Assembly: GCF_902364945.1 (NCBI RefSeq)
Contig: NZ_CABJFS010000006.1
Location: forward strand, 1-64,000
Direction: 5' to 3'
Length of the DNA stretch: 64,000 nucleotides
Origin: Collinsella aerofaciens
GTDB taxonomy: Bacteria > Actinomycetota > Coriobacteriia > Coriobacteriales > Coriobacteriaceae
Part shown: one piece after another, positions 25,654-34,752 of the stretch
Position numbering within the stretch: position 1 is the first letter of the stretch
Layout of the letters: the number at the start of each line of letters is the position of its first letter
Translations under genes and position numbers: made by a program
The notes under the pieces: model-generated
The model's input: only the letters and a program-made list of their open reading frames with translations
What the model was told of the DNA's origin: nothing
The model's database searches: none

Positions 25654-27012
25654 ATGGCAGCAACTGAGCAGCTGTTCAATGTTCGTGAGCGCAAGCGCTT
25701 TGAACGTCACGACATCTGGGAGCGCATTGCCGAGAACGGCACCATTTCTGCCGCCGTCATGGTGATCGCCGCCATCGCCGCCGTCATCTGCGCCAATACC
25801 GATGCCTACGAGGCCATCCATCACTTTTTGGAGACCCCGCTGTATGTGGGTCTGGGTAACCTTACGGCTGGTCTCACCGTTGAGCTTTTCGTCAACGACT
25901 TCCTCATGGCGATTTTCTTTTTGTTGGTGGGCATTGAGCTTAAGTACGAGATGACGGTCGGCGAGCTCAAGAATCCGCGTCAGGCCATGCTTCCCATGTT
26001 GGCGGCCGTGGGCGGCGTCGTCGTTCCCGCCTGCATCTACCTGATCTTTAACCATGCCGGCGCCCGCAACGGTTGGGCCATCCCCATGGCAACCGATATT
26101 GCCTTTGCGCTGGGCGTGCTGTCGCTTTTGGGCAATCGCGTGCCCAACGGCGTGCGCGTGTTCTTCTCGACGCTCGCCATCGCCGACGATCTGATTTCCA
26201 TCGCCGCCATCGCCATTTTCTACGGTCAGAGCCCCAATCCGTTTTGGTTGGGCGCCGCCGCACTTGTGACCTGCGCGCTCGTGTGGCTCAACAAGACGCA
26301 GCATTACCGCCTTGCCCCGTATTCGGTACTGGGTCTGCTGTTGTGGTTCTGCATGTTCAAGAGCGGCGTACATGCCACGCTTGCTGGCGTCATCCTGGCC
26401 TTCACCATTCCGGCCAAGTGCGGCGTCAAGCTCGATAGTCTCACCGATTGGCTGGGCGAGTGCCTGCCGCTGCTCGATGACCGCTACGACGACGAGGCAC
26501 ACATCCTGGGCCAGCATGACTTTACCGTCTCGACTACCAAGGTCGAGCGCGTCATGCACCGCGTGACCCCGCCGCTCATCCGCATGGAGCGTCTGATCTC
26601 CACGCCGGTCAACTTTGTGATCCTGCCGATCTTTGCGTTCGTAAACGCTCAGGTTCGCTTAGTGGGCGTGGACATGAGCACACTGCTCACCGACCCGGTG
26701 ACGCTCGGCGTGTACTTTGGCATGCTGCTGGGCAAGCCGATCGGCATCTTTGGTATGACGTTTGCCCTGGTTAAGCTTAAGGCCTGCGAGCTGCCGCACA
26801 ATGTCAACTGGCACATGATCGCCGGTGTGGGCATTCTGGGCGGTATCGGCTTTACCATGTCGATCCTCATCAGCGGCCTCGCCTTCCCGACGGCCCAGTT
26901 TGAGGTCTTGGCCGCAAAGGCCGCCATTCTTGCCGGCTCTGTCACCGCGGCCGTGCTGGGCATGATCTACATGAGTGTGATCTGCAAGCACCCCGCGCCC
27001 AAGGACGAGTAA
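25654..27012 (+). CDS. nhaA: Na+/H+ antiporter NhaA
   Basis: 452 residues after AAAGGAG. The family core is clear: ELKYEMTVGEL, ATDIAFALGVLSLLG and STLAIADDLISIAAIAIFY, the last carrying the paired Asp residues that bind Na+/H+. About twelve membrane helices are expected. A hydrophilic loop near residues 265-310 is longer than in E. coli NhaA (388 residues). It exports Na+ in exchange for protons at alkaline pH or high salt. It stands alone, with a possible attenuator in its leader and a bidirectional terminator after it. Confidence 0.95.
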   Translation: MAATEQLFNVRERKRFERHDIWERIAENGTISAAVMVIAAIAAVICANTDAYEAIHHFLETPLYVGLGNLTAGLTVELFVNDFLMAIFFLLVGIELKYEMTVGELKNPRQAMLPMLAAVGGVVVPACIYLIFNHAGARNGWAIPMATDIAFALGVLSLLGNRVPNGVRVFFSTLAIADDLISIAAIAIFYGQSPNPFWLGAAALVTCALVWLNKTQHYRLAPYSVLGLLLWFCMFKSGVHATLAGVILAFTIPAKCGVKLDSLTDWLGECLPLLDDRYDDEAHILGQHDFTVSTTKVERVMHRVTPPLIRMERLISTPVNFVILPIFAFVNAQVRLVGVDMSTLLTDPVTLGVYFGMLLGKPIGIFGMTFALVKLKACELPHNVNWHMIAGVGILGGIGFTMSILISGLAFPTAQFEVLAAKAAILAGSVTAAVLGMIYMSVICKHPAPKDE

Positions 27013-27026
27013 AAGCACATACAAGT

Positions 27027-27069
27027 TTAAAAACGCCGCCTGTGAACACCATCACAGGCGGCGTTTTAA
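27027..27069. terminator. Bidirectional terminator of nhaA and the 84-residue gene
   Basis: TTAAAAACGCCGCCTGTGA pairs with TCACAGGCGGCGTTTTAA around ACACCA; A and T runs flank it on both sides. Confidence 0.85.
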
Positions 27070-27096
27070 TCATTGGGGACGTTCTTAAACGACTAG
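27069..27096. repeat. Variable-arm hairpin repeat, degenerate arms
   Basis: The core GGGGACGTTCTTA is intact, with arms TCATT and AACGA that no longer match perfectly. Confidence 0.5.
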
Positions 27097-27098
27097 GG

Positions 27099-27353
27099 CT
27101 ATTCCACGGTGCCGTAGACGGCGCCCCAGCCGTGGGCAGCCAAGGCGGAGTTGAGCTGGTCGCAAAGTGACTGGCGGTCGTAGTAGCCGGGCGGCAAAAG
27201 ATTCACGATCTCCATGAGGTCGGGCGCCAGGTCCAAGATTTCGGCCTGTACGATCAGATCCAGGCGGTCGATGGCGTGGCGGTCGTAAAACAGTCCGTCG
27301 ACCAGGCGCTGCAAGTCGCCGAATTCCTCGGCCTGAAACGATCCGTACTCCAT
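27099..27353 (-). CDS. Small hypothetical protein, 84 residues
   Basis: Read from the ATG at 27353, which has AAGGAGG at good distance; an in-frame upstream ATG at 27383 lacks one. The protein is acidic and soluble, with phrases such as YDRHAIDRLDLIVQAEILDLAPDLMEIVNLLPPGYYDRQSLCDQLN. The strong ribosome site and shared terminator support a real gene. I recognise no family. It is divergent from the aspartate aminotransferase gene. Confidence 0.7.
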   Translation of the reverse strand: MEYGSFQAEEFGDLQRLVDGLFYDRHAIDRLDLIVQAEILDLAPDLMEIVNLLPPGYYDRQSLCDQLNSALAAHGWGAVYGTVE

Positions 27354-27503
27354 AGTGCCTCCTTGGGCGCCCCACGCCGGCATGCGCGGCGATTCGTAAT
27401 TGATTGCGATGAACTTAATCTATCACGGCTTCATAACGTTGCGACGATGGCGGTCTATACTTAGACGAACTGCAACGTACCGCTTCGCGAAAGGTCGCAC
27501 CCC

Positions 27504-28808
27504 ATGCAGACGATCTACCAGAAGATGGAAACCACCGAACTCGATGCCGCCATCGAGGCGCTCAAAGCCGAGGTCGCCGAGGTCAAGGCCAAGGGCCTGG
27601 CGCTCGATATGGCCCGCGGCAAGCCGTCGACCTCCCAGGTGGACATCTCTCGACCCATGCTCGATATCCTCAATGCCGATGCCGATCTGCACGACGGCAA
27701 CGTCGACTGCTCCAACTACGGCTGCTTTGAGGGCATTCCCTCGGCACGCAAGCTGGCGGGGGAGTTCCTGGGTTGCCCTGCCGAGCAGACGCTCGTGCTG
27801 GGTTCGTCGAGTTTGCTGATTGAGCACGACATCGCCGGCATGTTCTGGCGCTGTGGCTCGTGCGGCAGCGACCCTTGGGAGGCTTACGAGGCAGCGCACG
27901 ACGGCAAGAAGGTCAAGTTCCTGTGCCCCGTTCCCGGCTACGATCGCCACTTTGGCATCACCGCCGACTTGGGCATCGAGAACGTCCCCGTCGCGATGAC
28001 CGACAATGGCCCCGACATGGACGAGGTTGAGCGCCTGGTTGCCGCCGACGATTCCATCAAGGGCATCTGGTGCGTGCCCAAGTATTCTAACCCCACGGGC
28101 ATCACCTTTAGCGAGGACACTGTGCGCCGCCTGGTCGAGATGCCCACGGCCGCGCCCGATTTCCGCATCTTTTGGGACAACGCTTACTGCGTGCACGACC
28201 TGTACGACGAGACCGACGAGCTCGCAAATATCTTTGACCTCGCTCGCGCGGCGGGCACCGAGGATCGCGTGGTGGCCTTTGCCTCGACGTCCAAGATCAC
28301 CTTCCCGGGCGCCGGCATCGGCTTTATCGGTGCGAGCCCCGCGGTCATCGCCGAGTTCTCCAAGCGCCTGAAGGCCGGTCTTATTAGCGCCGATAAGCTC
28401 AACCAGCTGCGTCACGTGCGCTTCCTTCCCACCATCGAGGCGGTCAAGGAGCACATGAAAAAGCATGCCGAGTTCCTGTGCCCGCGCTTTGAGGCCGTTG
28501 AGCGTAAACTCACCGAGGGCTTGGGTAACACGGGTTGCGCCACTTGGACGCATCCCCATGGCGGCTACTTTGTGAGTTTCGATGGCCCCGAGGGCTCGGC
28601 CCAGAAGGTCGCCGCGCTTTGTGCCGACCTGGGCGTCAAGCTCACGCCGGCTGGTGCCACCTGGCCTTATGGCAAGGATCCGCGCGACACCAACATCCGC
28701 ATCGCGCCGAGCTATCCCACGGTCGAGGACCTGGAGGCTGCGCTCGATGTGCTGGTGCTGGCTGTCAAGCTCGTCGCTGCCGAGCTTGCGCGTGCCGAGC
28801 GCGCCTAA
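27504..28808 (+). CDS. Class Ic aspartate aminotransferase
   Basis: 434 residues after GAAAGG. It matches the actinobacterial/bifidobacterial aspartate aminotransferase group (MocR-like aminotransferase domain) rather than AspC: LALDMARGKPS, YGCFEGIPSARKL, VPKYSNPTGITFS, WDNAYCVHDLY and the PLP lysine in FASTSKITFPGAG. It transfers the amino group between aspartate and 2-oxoglutarate. It stands alone, with 66 bp to the STAS gene. Confidence 0.88.
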   Translation: MQTIYQKMETTELDAAIEALKAEVAEVKAKGLALDMARGKPSTSQVDISRPMLDILNADADLHDGNVDCSNYGCFEGIPSARKLAGEFLGCPAEQTLVLGSSSLLIEHDIAGMFWRCGSCGSDPWEAYEAAHDGKKVKFLCPVPGYDRHFGITADLGIENVPVAMTDNGPDMDEVERLVAADDSIKGIWCVPKYSNPTGITFSEDTVRRLVEMPTAAPDFRIFWDNAYCVHDLYDETDELANIFDLARAAGTEDRVVAFASTSKITFPGAGIGFIGASPAVIAEFSKRLKAGLISADKLNQLRHVRFLPTIEAVKEHMKKHAEFLCPRFEAVERKLTEGLGNTGCATWTHPHGGYFVSFDGPEGSAQKVAALCADLGVKLTPAGATWPYGKDPRDTNIRIAPSYPTVEDLEAALDVLVLAVKLVAAELARAERA

Positions 28809-28874
28809 CGCGTAGGGCCCCGCAAGTCCGCGCCTAGTACTATCCGCACTTTCGATACGTAAAGGAGCGTATAC

Positions 28875-29189
28875 ATGGATTTGGGTATTTCCACCAACCC
28901 CACGCCAGAGCTCTACACCATTAAGGTGACCGGTGAGATCGATATCTCTAACGCCGATAGCCTGCGCAATGCCATCGACCTGGCGCTCGAGCAGCCCACT
29001 GAGGCCGTTGAGCTCGATTTTGCCCAGGTGAGCTACATCGATTCGACGGGCATTGGCGTGCTTGTGGGCGCCGCACACCACGCAGCTGATCATGGTAAGC
29101 GTTTTAGCTGCGTCAACGTGCAGCCCCCGGTGATGCGCGTGGTTCAGCTGTTGGGCGTCGACCAGGAGATTTCGATCACCGCTGCATAA
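28875..29189 (+). CDS. STAS-domain anti-sigma factor antagonist
   Basis: 104 residues after AAAGGAG. A single STAS domain, with the phosphorylatable Ser in SYIDSTGIGVLVGA, as in SpoIIAA/RsbV. Such proteins release a sigma factor by binding its anti-sigma kinase. No kinase or sigma gene is adjacent, so the partners are elsewhere. It sits between the aminotransferase and tatB with its own ribosome site. Confidence 0.85.
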   Translation: MDLGISTNPTPELYTIKVTGEIDISNADSLRNAIDLALEQPTEAVELDFAQVSYIDSTGIGVLVGAAHHAADHGKRFSCVNVQPPVMRVVQLLGVDQEISITAA

Positions 29190-29342
29190 TCTTTGCCCCC
29201 AAAAGGGCGTGCCGTTTGGCATATGTTTGTGATGCGCTCGGACGTTTTGGCGTCCGGGCGCTATACTTGACCGAATGAATAGACGAGTTCCGGCCGAATG
29301 GCGCGGTGCGGGCTCGACTCACATCGAGCCTTGGAGGTATGT

Positions 29343-29915
29343 GTGTTTGGTATTGGAGAGGGTGAGCTCGCGATCATCGTGGTCTTCGGCTTTTTGCTGT
29401 TTGGCCCGGATAAGCTCCCGCAGATGGGCCGCACGATCGGCCGTGCCATCCGTCAGTTCCGCGAGACGCAGGAAAAGATGACGGCCGTTGTTCAGTCCGA
29501 GATTATCGATCCGGTGAGCGAGGCCGCGTCGGCCCCGGTCAAGCCCAAGAAGACTGCTGCGACCGACGACGATTCCGATGCGGACGAGGATGCCGCCGAG
29601 ACGGCAGCGCCCGCCAAGAAGGAGACCTTTGCCGAGCGTCGCGCCCGTCTTGCTGCCGAGAAGGCCGCAAGCGAGGGTGCTGCTGAGGGCGAAGGCGCTG
29701 TTGATGAGGCCGAGGGTACAGAGCCTGCTGCTGCCGTCGAGCCCGAGCCTGCTGCAGAGCCCGAGCCCGAGCCGGCAGAGCCCACGACGGCTGACCTCTA
29801 CGCCCGTCGTCCCCGCAAGCGCAAGGCCGTCGTCGACCAGCTCGCTTGCGAGCTCGAGGCCGAGGACGATGCCGAGGCTGCTGCCGCCGACGCCCCGAAG
29901 GGAGGCGATGAGTAA
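29343..29915 (+). CDS. tatB: Twin-arginine translocase subunit TatA/TatB
   Basis: 190 residues from a GTG at 29343, chosen because GGAGG lies 5 bp before it and the family N-terminus starts there (FGIGEGELAIIVVFGFLLFGPDKLPQMGRTIGRAIRQFRE). One membrane helix, the FGP hinge and an amphipathic helix are clear. A long acidic Ala/Glu/Pro tail follows, longer than in E. coli TatB. The TatB label is favoured by the Glu in the helix (GEGELAI) and by pairing with tatC; TatA cannot be excluded. Its stop overlaps the tatC start. Confidence 0.85.
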   Translation: MFGIGEGELAIIVVFGFLLFGPDKLPQMGRTIGRAIRQFRETQEKMTAVVQSEIIDPVSEAASAPVKPKKTAATDDDSDADEDAAETAAPAKKETFAERRARLAAEKAASEGAAEGEGAVDEAEGTEPAAAVEPEPAAEPEPEPAEPTTADLYARRPRKRKAVVDQLACELEAEDDAEAAAADAPKGGDE

Positions 29916-30706
29916 TGCCGATCGGACCTGCGCGCATGCCGCTCTTCGATCACCTGGGAGAGCTCCGTCGCCGCCTGACCATCGTGGTCGTTTCGGTGTT
30001 TGCCGCCGCCATCGTGCTGTACTTTGCCACGCCCGTGGTGCTCGATATTCTTGAGGACCCCATCCGCTCCTTTGTGCCGGACGGTAAGTTTTACATCACC
30101 ACCACGCTCGGCGGCTTTGGCCTGCGCTTCTCGCTTGCCATCAAGATGGCCGTGGTCATGTGCACGCCCATGATCATCTGGCAGATTCTGGCATTTTTCC
30201 TGCCGGCACTGCGCCCCAACGAGCGCAAGTGGGTTGTGCCCACGGTGCTCGCCTCGACGGTGCTGTTCTTCCTGGGTGCCATCTTCTGCTACTTCATCAT
30301 CATCCCGGCGGGCTTTGAGTGGCTCATCGGCGAGACCTCGGCTGTCGCTACGGCGTTGCCCGATCTGGAGAACTACGTCAACATGGAGCTGCTCTTTATG
30401 ATCGGCTTTGGTGTGGCGTTTGAGCTGCCGCTCATCATCTTCTACCTGTCCGTTTTCCACATCGTGTCCTATGCGGCCTTCCGCAGCGCCTGGCGCTACG
30501 TGTACGTAGGCCTGCTCGTGGGTTCGGCTGTGATTACGCCCGACGGCTCGCCCGTTACGCTGGGTCTCATGTATGGCGCCCTGCTCTCGCTCTACGAGAT
30601 TTCGCTCGCCATCGCTCGCGTGGTCATTACCGCGCGCGAGGGCAAGGAGGGCCTGTTCGTGAGCCGTCTGGACCTGTTCTCGGACGACGAGGACGACGAG
30701 GAGTAA
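29915..30706 (+). CDS. tatC: Twin-arginine translocase subunit TatC
   Basis: 263 residues, with GGGAGG before the start, which overlaps the tatB stop (TAATG). The family opening is present: MPLFDHLGELRRRL. Six membrane helices are expected. TatC binds the twin-arginine signal and recruits folded substrates. The C-terminus is acidic (DDEDDEE). hypA starts 6 bp later, so Tat export and hydrogenase maturation share an operon. Confidence 0.95.
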   Translation: MPIGPARMPLFDHLGELRRRLTIVVVSVFAAAIVLYFATPVVLDILEDPIRSFVPDGKFYITTTLGGFGLRFSLAIKMAVVMCTPMIIWQILAFFLPALRPNERKWVVPTVLASTVLFFLGAIFCYFIIIPAGFEWLIGETSAVATALPDLENYVNMELLFMIGFGVAFELPLIIFYLSVFHIVSYAAFRSAWRYVYVGLLVGSAVITPDGSPVTLGLMYGALLSLYEISLAIARVVITAREGKEGLFVSRLDLFSDDEDDEE

Positions 30707-30712
30707 ATCGGT

Positions 30713-31069
30713 ATGCACGAGGTTGGCATTGTCAACGGCATACTCGATACAGTGATTCGCGCGGCGCGTGGGGCGGGGGCCTCGCGCGCCGTTTTGGTAA
30801 CGCTGCGTATCGGGGATATGACCGAAGTTGTGCGCGAGGCGCTCGACTTTGCGTGGGAGACGTTTCGCGATGAGGACCCGCTCACGCGCGGCTGCGAGCT
30901 TGCCGTGGAGGAGGTCCATCCACAAAGCGAGTGTCTGGACTGCGGCGAGGTTTTCGACCACGATCGCTTCCACTGTCGCTGTCCCCAGTGTGGTGGTGCC
31001 AACGTGCGCCTACTGCACGGCCGCGAGCTCGATATCGCAAGTATCGAAATCGAAACCCCCGACGATTAG
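30713..31069 (+). CDS. hypA: Hydrogenase nickel-incorporation protein HypA
   Basis: 118 residues after GAGGAG. It starts MHEVGIVNGILD, whose His2 binds nickel in HypA. The zinc site is two Cys pairs (CLDC and CPQC) around residues 80-100. It works with HypB to load Ni into [NiFe]-hydrogenase. Neither the hydrogenase structural genes nor hypCDEF are in the window. Confidence 0.93.
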   Translation: MHEVGIVNGILDTVIRAARGAGASRAVLVTLRIGDMTEVVREALDFAWETFRDEDPLTRGCELAVEEVHPQSECLDCGEVFDHDRFHCRCPQCGGANVRLLHGRELDIASIEIETPDD

Positions 31070-31124
31070 CCCGCTAGCCATCTGGTGATGGGGTATAAAG
31101 GGGCCAAAGTAAGGAGCGCTAAGT

Positions 31125-31808
31125 ATGGCCGAGAAAACGATTGATATTGCATCGCCGATTCTGTCGCGCAACGAGCGCCTGGCAGATCAGCTGCGTCAGC
31201 GATTTAATGAGACAAACACCTACGTGATCAATGTGCTGTCGAGCCCTGGCTCGGGCAAGACCACTACGATTCTGGGCACCAACGAGCGCCTGCGTGACAA
31301 AGCCGGCCTGCGCTGTGCCGTCATCGAGGGCGATATCGCCTCGGATGTCGATGCCATCACCATGAAGGAAGCCGGCATGCCCGCCATCCAGATCAACACG
31401 GGCGGCCTGTGCCACCTCGAGGGCAACATGATCATGGAGGCCGTCGACGCCTTCGACCAGGCTGTGGGTCTGGAGAACATCGACGTCATCTTTATCGAAA
31501 ACGTGGGCAACCTGGTCTGCCCGGTCGACTTTGACCTGGGCGAGAACCTGTCCATCATGATTCTCTCGGTGCCCGAGGGCGACGACAAGCCCATCAAGTA
31601 CCCGGGCATCTTCCAACACGCCGGCGCGCAGCTGCTCAACAAGGTCGACGTGGCTCCGGCTTTCGATTTTGACATGGATAGGTATACTAAGACACTCGAT
31701 GACCTCAATCCGCAGGCGCCGCGGTTTGCCGTGAGCGCGCGCAAGGACGAGGGCATGGATGCCTGGTGCGATTGGCTCATCGGGCAGATTGAGCAAGCAA
31801 GGGCGTAA
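31125..31808 (+). CDS. hypB: Hydrogenase nickel-incorporation GTPase HypB
   Basis: 227 residues after GTAAGGAG. G-domain motifs are SSPGSGKTT (P-loop), IEGDIAS and the NKVD at LLNKVDVAP. The metal-binding region GGLCHLEGNM is present. The His-rich N-terminal extension and the CxxCGC motif of some HypB proteins are absent, so this is the minimal form. It lies 55 bp after hypA in the same direction, and topA follows after 54 bp. Confidence 0.95.
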   Translation: MAEKTIDIASPILSRNERLADQLRQRFNETNTYVINVLSSPGSGKTTTILGTNERLRDKAGLRCAVIEGDIASDVDAITMKEAGMPAIQINTGGLCHLEGNMIMEAVDAFDQAVGLENIDVIFIENVGNLVCPVDFDLGENLSIMILSVPEGDDKPIKYPGIFQHAGAQLLNKVDVAPAFDFDMDRYTKTLDDLNPQAPRFAVSARKDEGMDAWCDWLIGQIEQARA

Positions 31809-31862
31809 GTCGGCCGCCATACGGGCGGGCGTAGCCGCAGAGATACGAGATAGGAGCCTCTT

Positions 31863-34439
31863 TTGAAGCTCATCATCGCCGAGAAAAACGACGCCGCGCG
31901 TCAGATCGCCGAGCGTCTGTCCACGGGCAAGCCCAAAAAGGACAAGGTGTACAACACTGCCATCTACCGTTTTGAGTGGAAGGGCGAGGAGTGCGTGACC
32001 ATCGGCCTTGCCGGTCACATCCTGGCGCCCGATTTTTGCGACAGTGTGCTGTTCGATAAAAAGCTGGGCTGGTATTCGGTCACGGAGGACGGCGAAATGC
32101 TGCCGGCCGACATGCCCGATGGCCTGGCTCGTCCGCCCTACGACACCAAGCGCAAGCCGTTTCTTGCCGACGGTATCTCCATCAAGGGCTGGAAGCTCGA
32201 GAGCCTGCCCTATCTCACCTGGGCGCCCGTCATTAAGCTGCCGGCCGAGAAAGAACTCATTCGTTCGCTCAAGAACCTCGCTAAAAAGTCCGACAGCGTC
32301 ATCATCGCCACGGACTTCGATCGCGAGGGTGAGCTGATCGGTTCGGACGCTCTCAACAAGGTGCGCGAGGTCGCGCCGGACTTGCCGGTCGCCCGCGCCC
32401 AGTATTCTTCGTTTACCAAGGCCGAGATTACGCAGGCCTTCGATAATCTTGTCTCGCTCGACCAGAATCTGGCCGACGCTGGCGAGAGCCGCCAGCACAT
32501 CGACCTCATTTGGGGTGCGGTGCTCACGCGCTACCTGACGCTCGCCAAGTTTGGCGGCTTTGGCAACGTGCGTTCCGCCGGCCGCGTGCAGACGCCGACG
32601 CTCGCCCTGGTGGTCGAGCGCGAGCGCGAGCGCATGGCGTTTGTGCCCGAGGACTATTGGCAGATTCGCGGCATGGGTGCCGCGCAGGGCGCTGCCGAGG
32701 ACGATCGCTTTAAGATTGCCCACAAGACGGCACGTTTTACCGACAAGGATGCTGCCGAGACGGCGTATGGTCACGTCGACGGCGCCAAGACGGCAACCGT
32801 CGCCGCGGTGACCAAGCGTTCGCGTAAGCAACAGCCGCCCACGCCGTTCGCGACGACCTCGCTGCAGGCTGCCGCCGCGGCCGAGGGCATCTCGCCTGCG
32901 CGTACGATGCGCATCGCCGAGTCCCTCTACATGGCCGGTCTCATCAGCTACCCGCGTGTCGACAATACCGTGTACCCCGCGACGCTCGATCTGGGCGCCG
33001 TGGTGAGCGACCTGGCAAAGATCAACCCGGCGCTGGCGCCCGTGTGCAAAAAGGTGCTTGCCGGTCCCATGAAGCCCACACGCGGCAAGGTCGAGACCAC
33101 CGACCACCCGCCTATCTACCCCACGGGCGAGGGCGATCCGTCCACGCTCGACGGCGGCCAGCGTAAGCTCTACGACCTCATCGCCCGTCGCTTCCTAGCA
33201 ACACTCATGGGTCCCGCGACCATCGAGAACACCAAGCTCGAGCTCGACGTGAACGGTGAGCCGTTCGTGGCTTCGGGCGATGTGCTCGTGACCCCGGGTT
33301 TCCGCGAGGCGTATCCGTACGGACTCAAGCGCGACGAGCAGATGCCGCCGCTGGAGCAGGGCGACATGGTCGACGTGTTCGACATTAAGCTTGAGGCCAA
33401 GCAGACCGAGCCGCCCGCGCGCTACAGCCAGGGCAAGCTCGTGCAGGAGATGGAAAAGCGCGGCCTGGGCACCAAGTCCACGCGCGCGAGCATCATCGAG
33501 CGCCTGTACGCCGTGCGCTACCTCAAAAACGATCCCGTGGAGCCAAGCCAGCTGGGCATCGCCATCATCGATGCACTGACGCAGTTTGCCCCGCGCATCA
33601 CGAGCCCCGATATGACCAGCGAGCTCGACGGCGACATGACTCGCGTCGAGCGCGGCGAGGACACCGAAGAGCATGTCGTGACGCACTCGCGTGCGCTGCT
33701 GGCCGGCGTGCTCGACGAGCTGCTCAAGCATACGCAGGAGCTGGGCGACGCCATCAGCGACGCCGTCACGGCCGATGCGCGCGTGGGCGCCTGCCCCAAG
33801 TGCGGCAAGGACCTGGTTATGAAGACGAGCGCCAAGACCCGCGGCAGCTTTATCGGCTGCATGGGTTGGCCCGACTGCGACGTGACCTATCCGGTGCCGA
33901 GTGGCGTCAAGGTGAGCCCGCTCGAGGGCGAGGCCGCCGTGTGCCCCGAGTGCGGCGCGCCGCGCATCAAGTGCCAGCCATTCCGCCAGAAGGCCTTCGA
34001 GATCTGCGTGAACCCCACGTGCCCCACCAACTACGAGCCCGATCTTAAGGTGGGCGAGTGCAAGGTGTGTGCCGAGGCCGGACGTCACGGCGACCTGATC
34101 GCGCACAAGAGCGAGAAGAGCGGCAAGCGCTTTATCCGCTGCACCAACTACGATGACTGCGGCGTGAGCTATCCGCTGCCGGCGCGCGGCAAGCTCGAGG
34201 CGACGGGCGAGACCTGCCCCGAGTGCGGCGCCCCCATCGTGGTGGTCAACACGGCGCGCGGTCCGTGGCGTATCTGCGTCAACATGGACTGCCCGACCAA
34301 GGAGAAGAAGCCCGCCCGCGGTCGCAAGACCACAACCAAGGCGAGCACGGCAAAGAAGACGACGGCTAAGAAAGCCACTGCCGCCAAGAAGACGACCGCG
34401 AAGAAGTCGACTGCCAAGAAAGCAGCCGCCGACAAGTAA
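31863..34439 (+). CDS. topA: DNA topoisomerase I (type IA)
   Basis: 858 residues from a TTG at 31863 preceded by GATAGGAG. The TOPRIM domain starts MKLIIAEKNDAARQIAERL and contains ATDFDREGE. The active-site Tyr is in LISYPRVDN (SYPRTDS-like). At least two C4-type zinc modules follow (CPKCG...CMGWPDC; CPECG; CKVC...CTNYDDC). The C-terminus is a Lys/Thr/Ala repeat tail (AKKTTAKKA), a feature of actinobacterial TopA that binds DNA. It relaxes negative supercoils. The start and motif spelling resemble archaeal-type TopA more than E. coli TopA. Confidence 0.94.
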   Translation: MKLIIAEKNDAARQIAERLSTGKPKKDKVYNTAIYRFEWKGEECVTIGLAGHILAPDFCDSVLFDKKLGWYSVTEDGEMLPADMPDGLARPPYDTKRKPFLADGISIKGWKLESLPYLTWAPVIKLPAEKELIRSLKNLAKKSDSVIIATDFDREGELIGSDALNKVREVAPDLPVARAQYSSFTKAEITQAFDNLVSLDQNLADAGESRQHIDLIWGAVLTRYLTLAKFGGFGNVRSAGRVQTPTLALVVERERERMAFVPEDYWQIRGMGAAQGAAEDDRFKIAHKTARFTDKDAAETAYGHVDGAKTATVAAVTKRSRKQQPPTPFATTSLQAAAAAEGISPARTMRIAESLYMAGLISYPRVDNTVYPATLDLGAVVSDLAKINPALAPVCKKVLAGPMKPTRGKVETTDHPPIYPTGEGDPSTLDGGQRKLYDLIARRFLATLMGPATIENTKLELDVNGEPFVASGDVLVTPGFREAYPYGLKRDEQMPPLEQGDMVDVFDIKLEAKQTEPPARYSQGKLVQEMEKRGLGTKSTRASIIERLYAVRYLKNDPVEPSQLGIAIIDALTQFAPRITSPDMTSELDGDMTRVERGEDTEEHVVTHSRALLAGVLDELLKHTQELGDAISDAVTADARVGACPKCGKDLVMKTSAKTRGSFIGCMGWPDCDVTYPVPSGVKVSPLEGEAAVCPECGAPRIKCQPFRQKAFEICVNPTCPTNYEPDLKVGECKVCAEAGRHGDLIAHKSEKSGKRFIRCTNYDDCGVSYPLPARGKLEATGETCPECGAPIVVVNTARGPWRICVNMDCPTKEKKPARGRKTTTKASTAKKTTAKKATAAKKTTAKKSTAKKAAADK

Positions 34440-34461
34440 CGGCGCAGTCGAAACATTGCCC

Positions 34462-34503
34462 AAAAAAACGAGCGAGGACCCCGCGATCCTCGCTCGTTTT
34501 TTT
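34462..34503 (+). terminator. Terminator of the tat-hyp-topA unit
   Basis: An A7 run, then ACGAGCGAGGA pairing with TCCTCGCTCGT, then T7. Confidence 0.9.
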
Positions 34504-34505
34504 GA

Positions 34506-34536
34506 CCGGCAGTTAGGGACGTTCCTTTTCTGCCGG
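34506..34536. repeat. Variable-arm hairpin repeat
   Basis: Arms CCGGCAG and CTGCCGG flank TTAGGGACGTTCCTTTT. The rest of the 310-bp gap to the next gene is AT-rich and holds a direct repeat of TTGTC-R-GAACC-W-GG (near 34592 and 34687), possibly an operator pair. Confidence 0.65.
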
Positions 34537-34752
34537 GCGGCGAAAGAGTGCGCCCAACGACCAGCCGTTTAAGAGCGCCCCCGATACATAGTTGTCGGAA
34601 CCTGGTCGTCTGTTGATAAAAAAGAAACCGCTAACGGCCAAAATGGCGCCTTTTGCGGATTAGTTGCTGTGCCGGAAAATAAATTGTCAGAACCAGGCGA
34701 TAATTAAATTGCCGCGGCTGTCGTTACATATGACACGTGACAGGAGGACATG

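Noticed and set aside
24427-26559. 710-residue minus-strand frame over ppaC and nhaA
   Set aside because: Both plus-strand genes are certain from family motifs; the long antisense frame is a result of high GC codon use.
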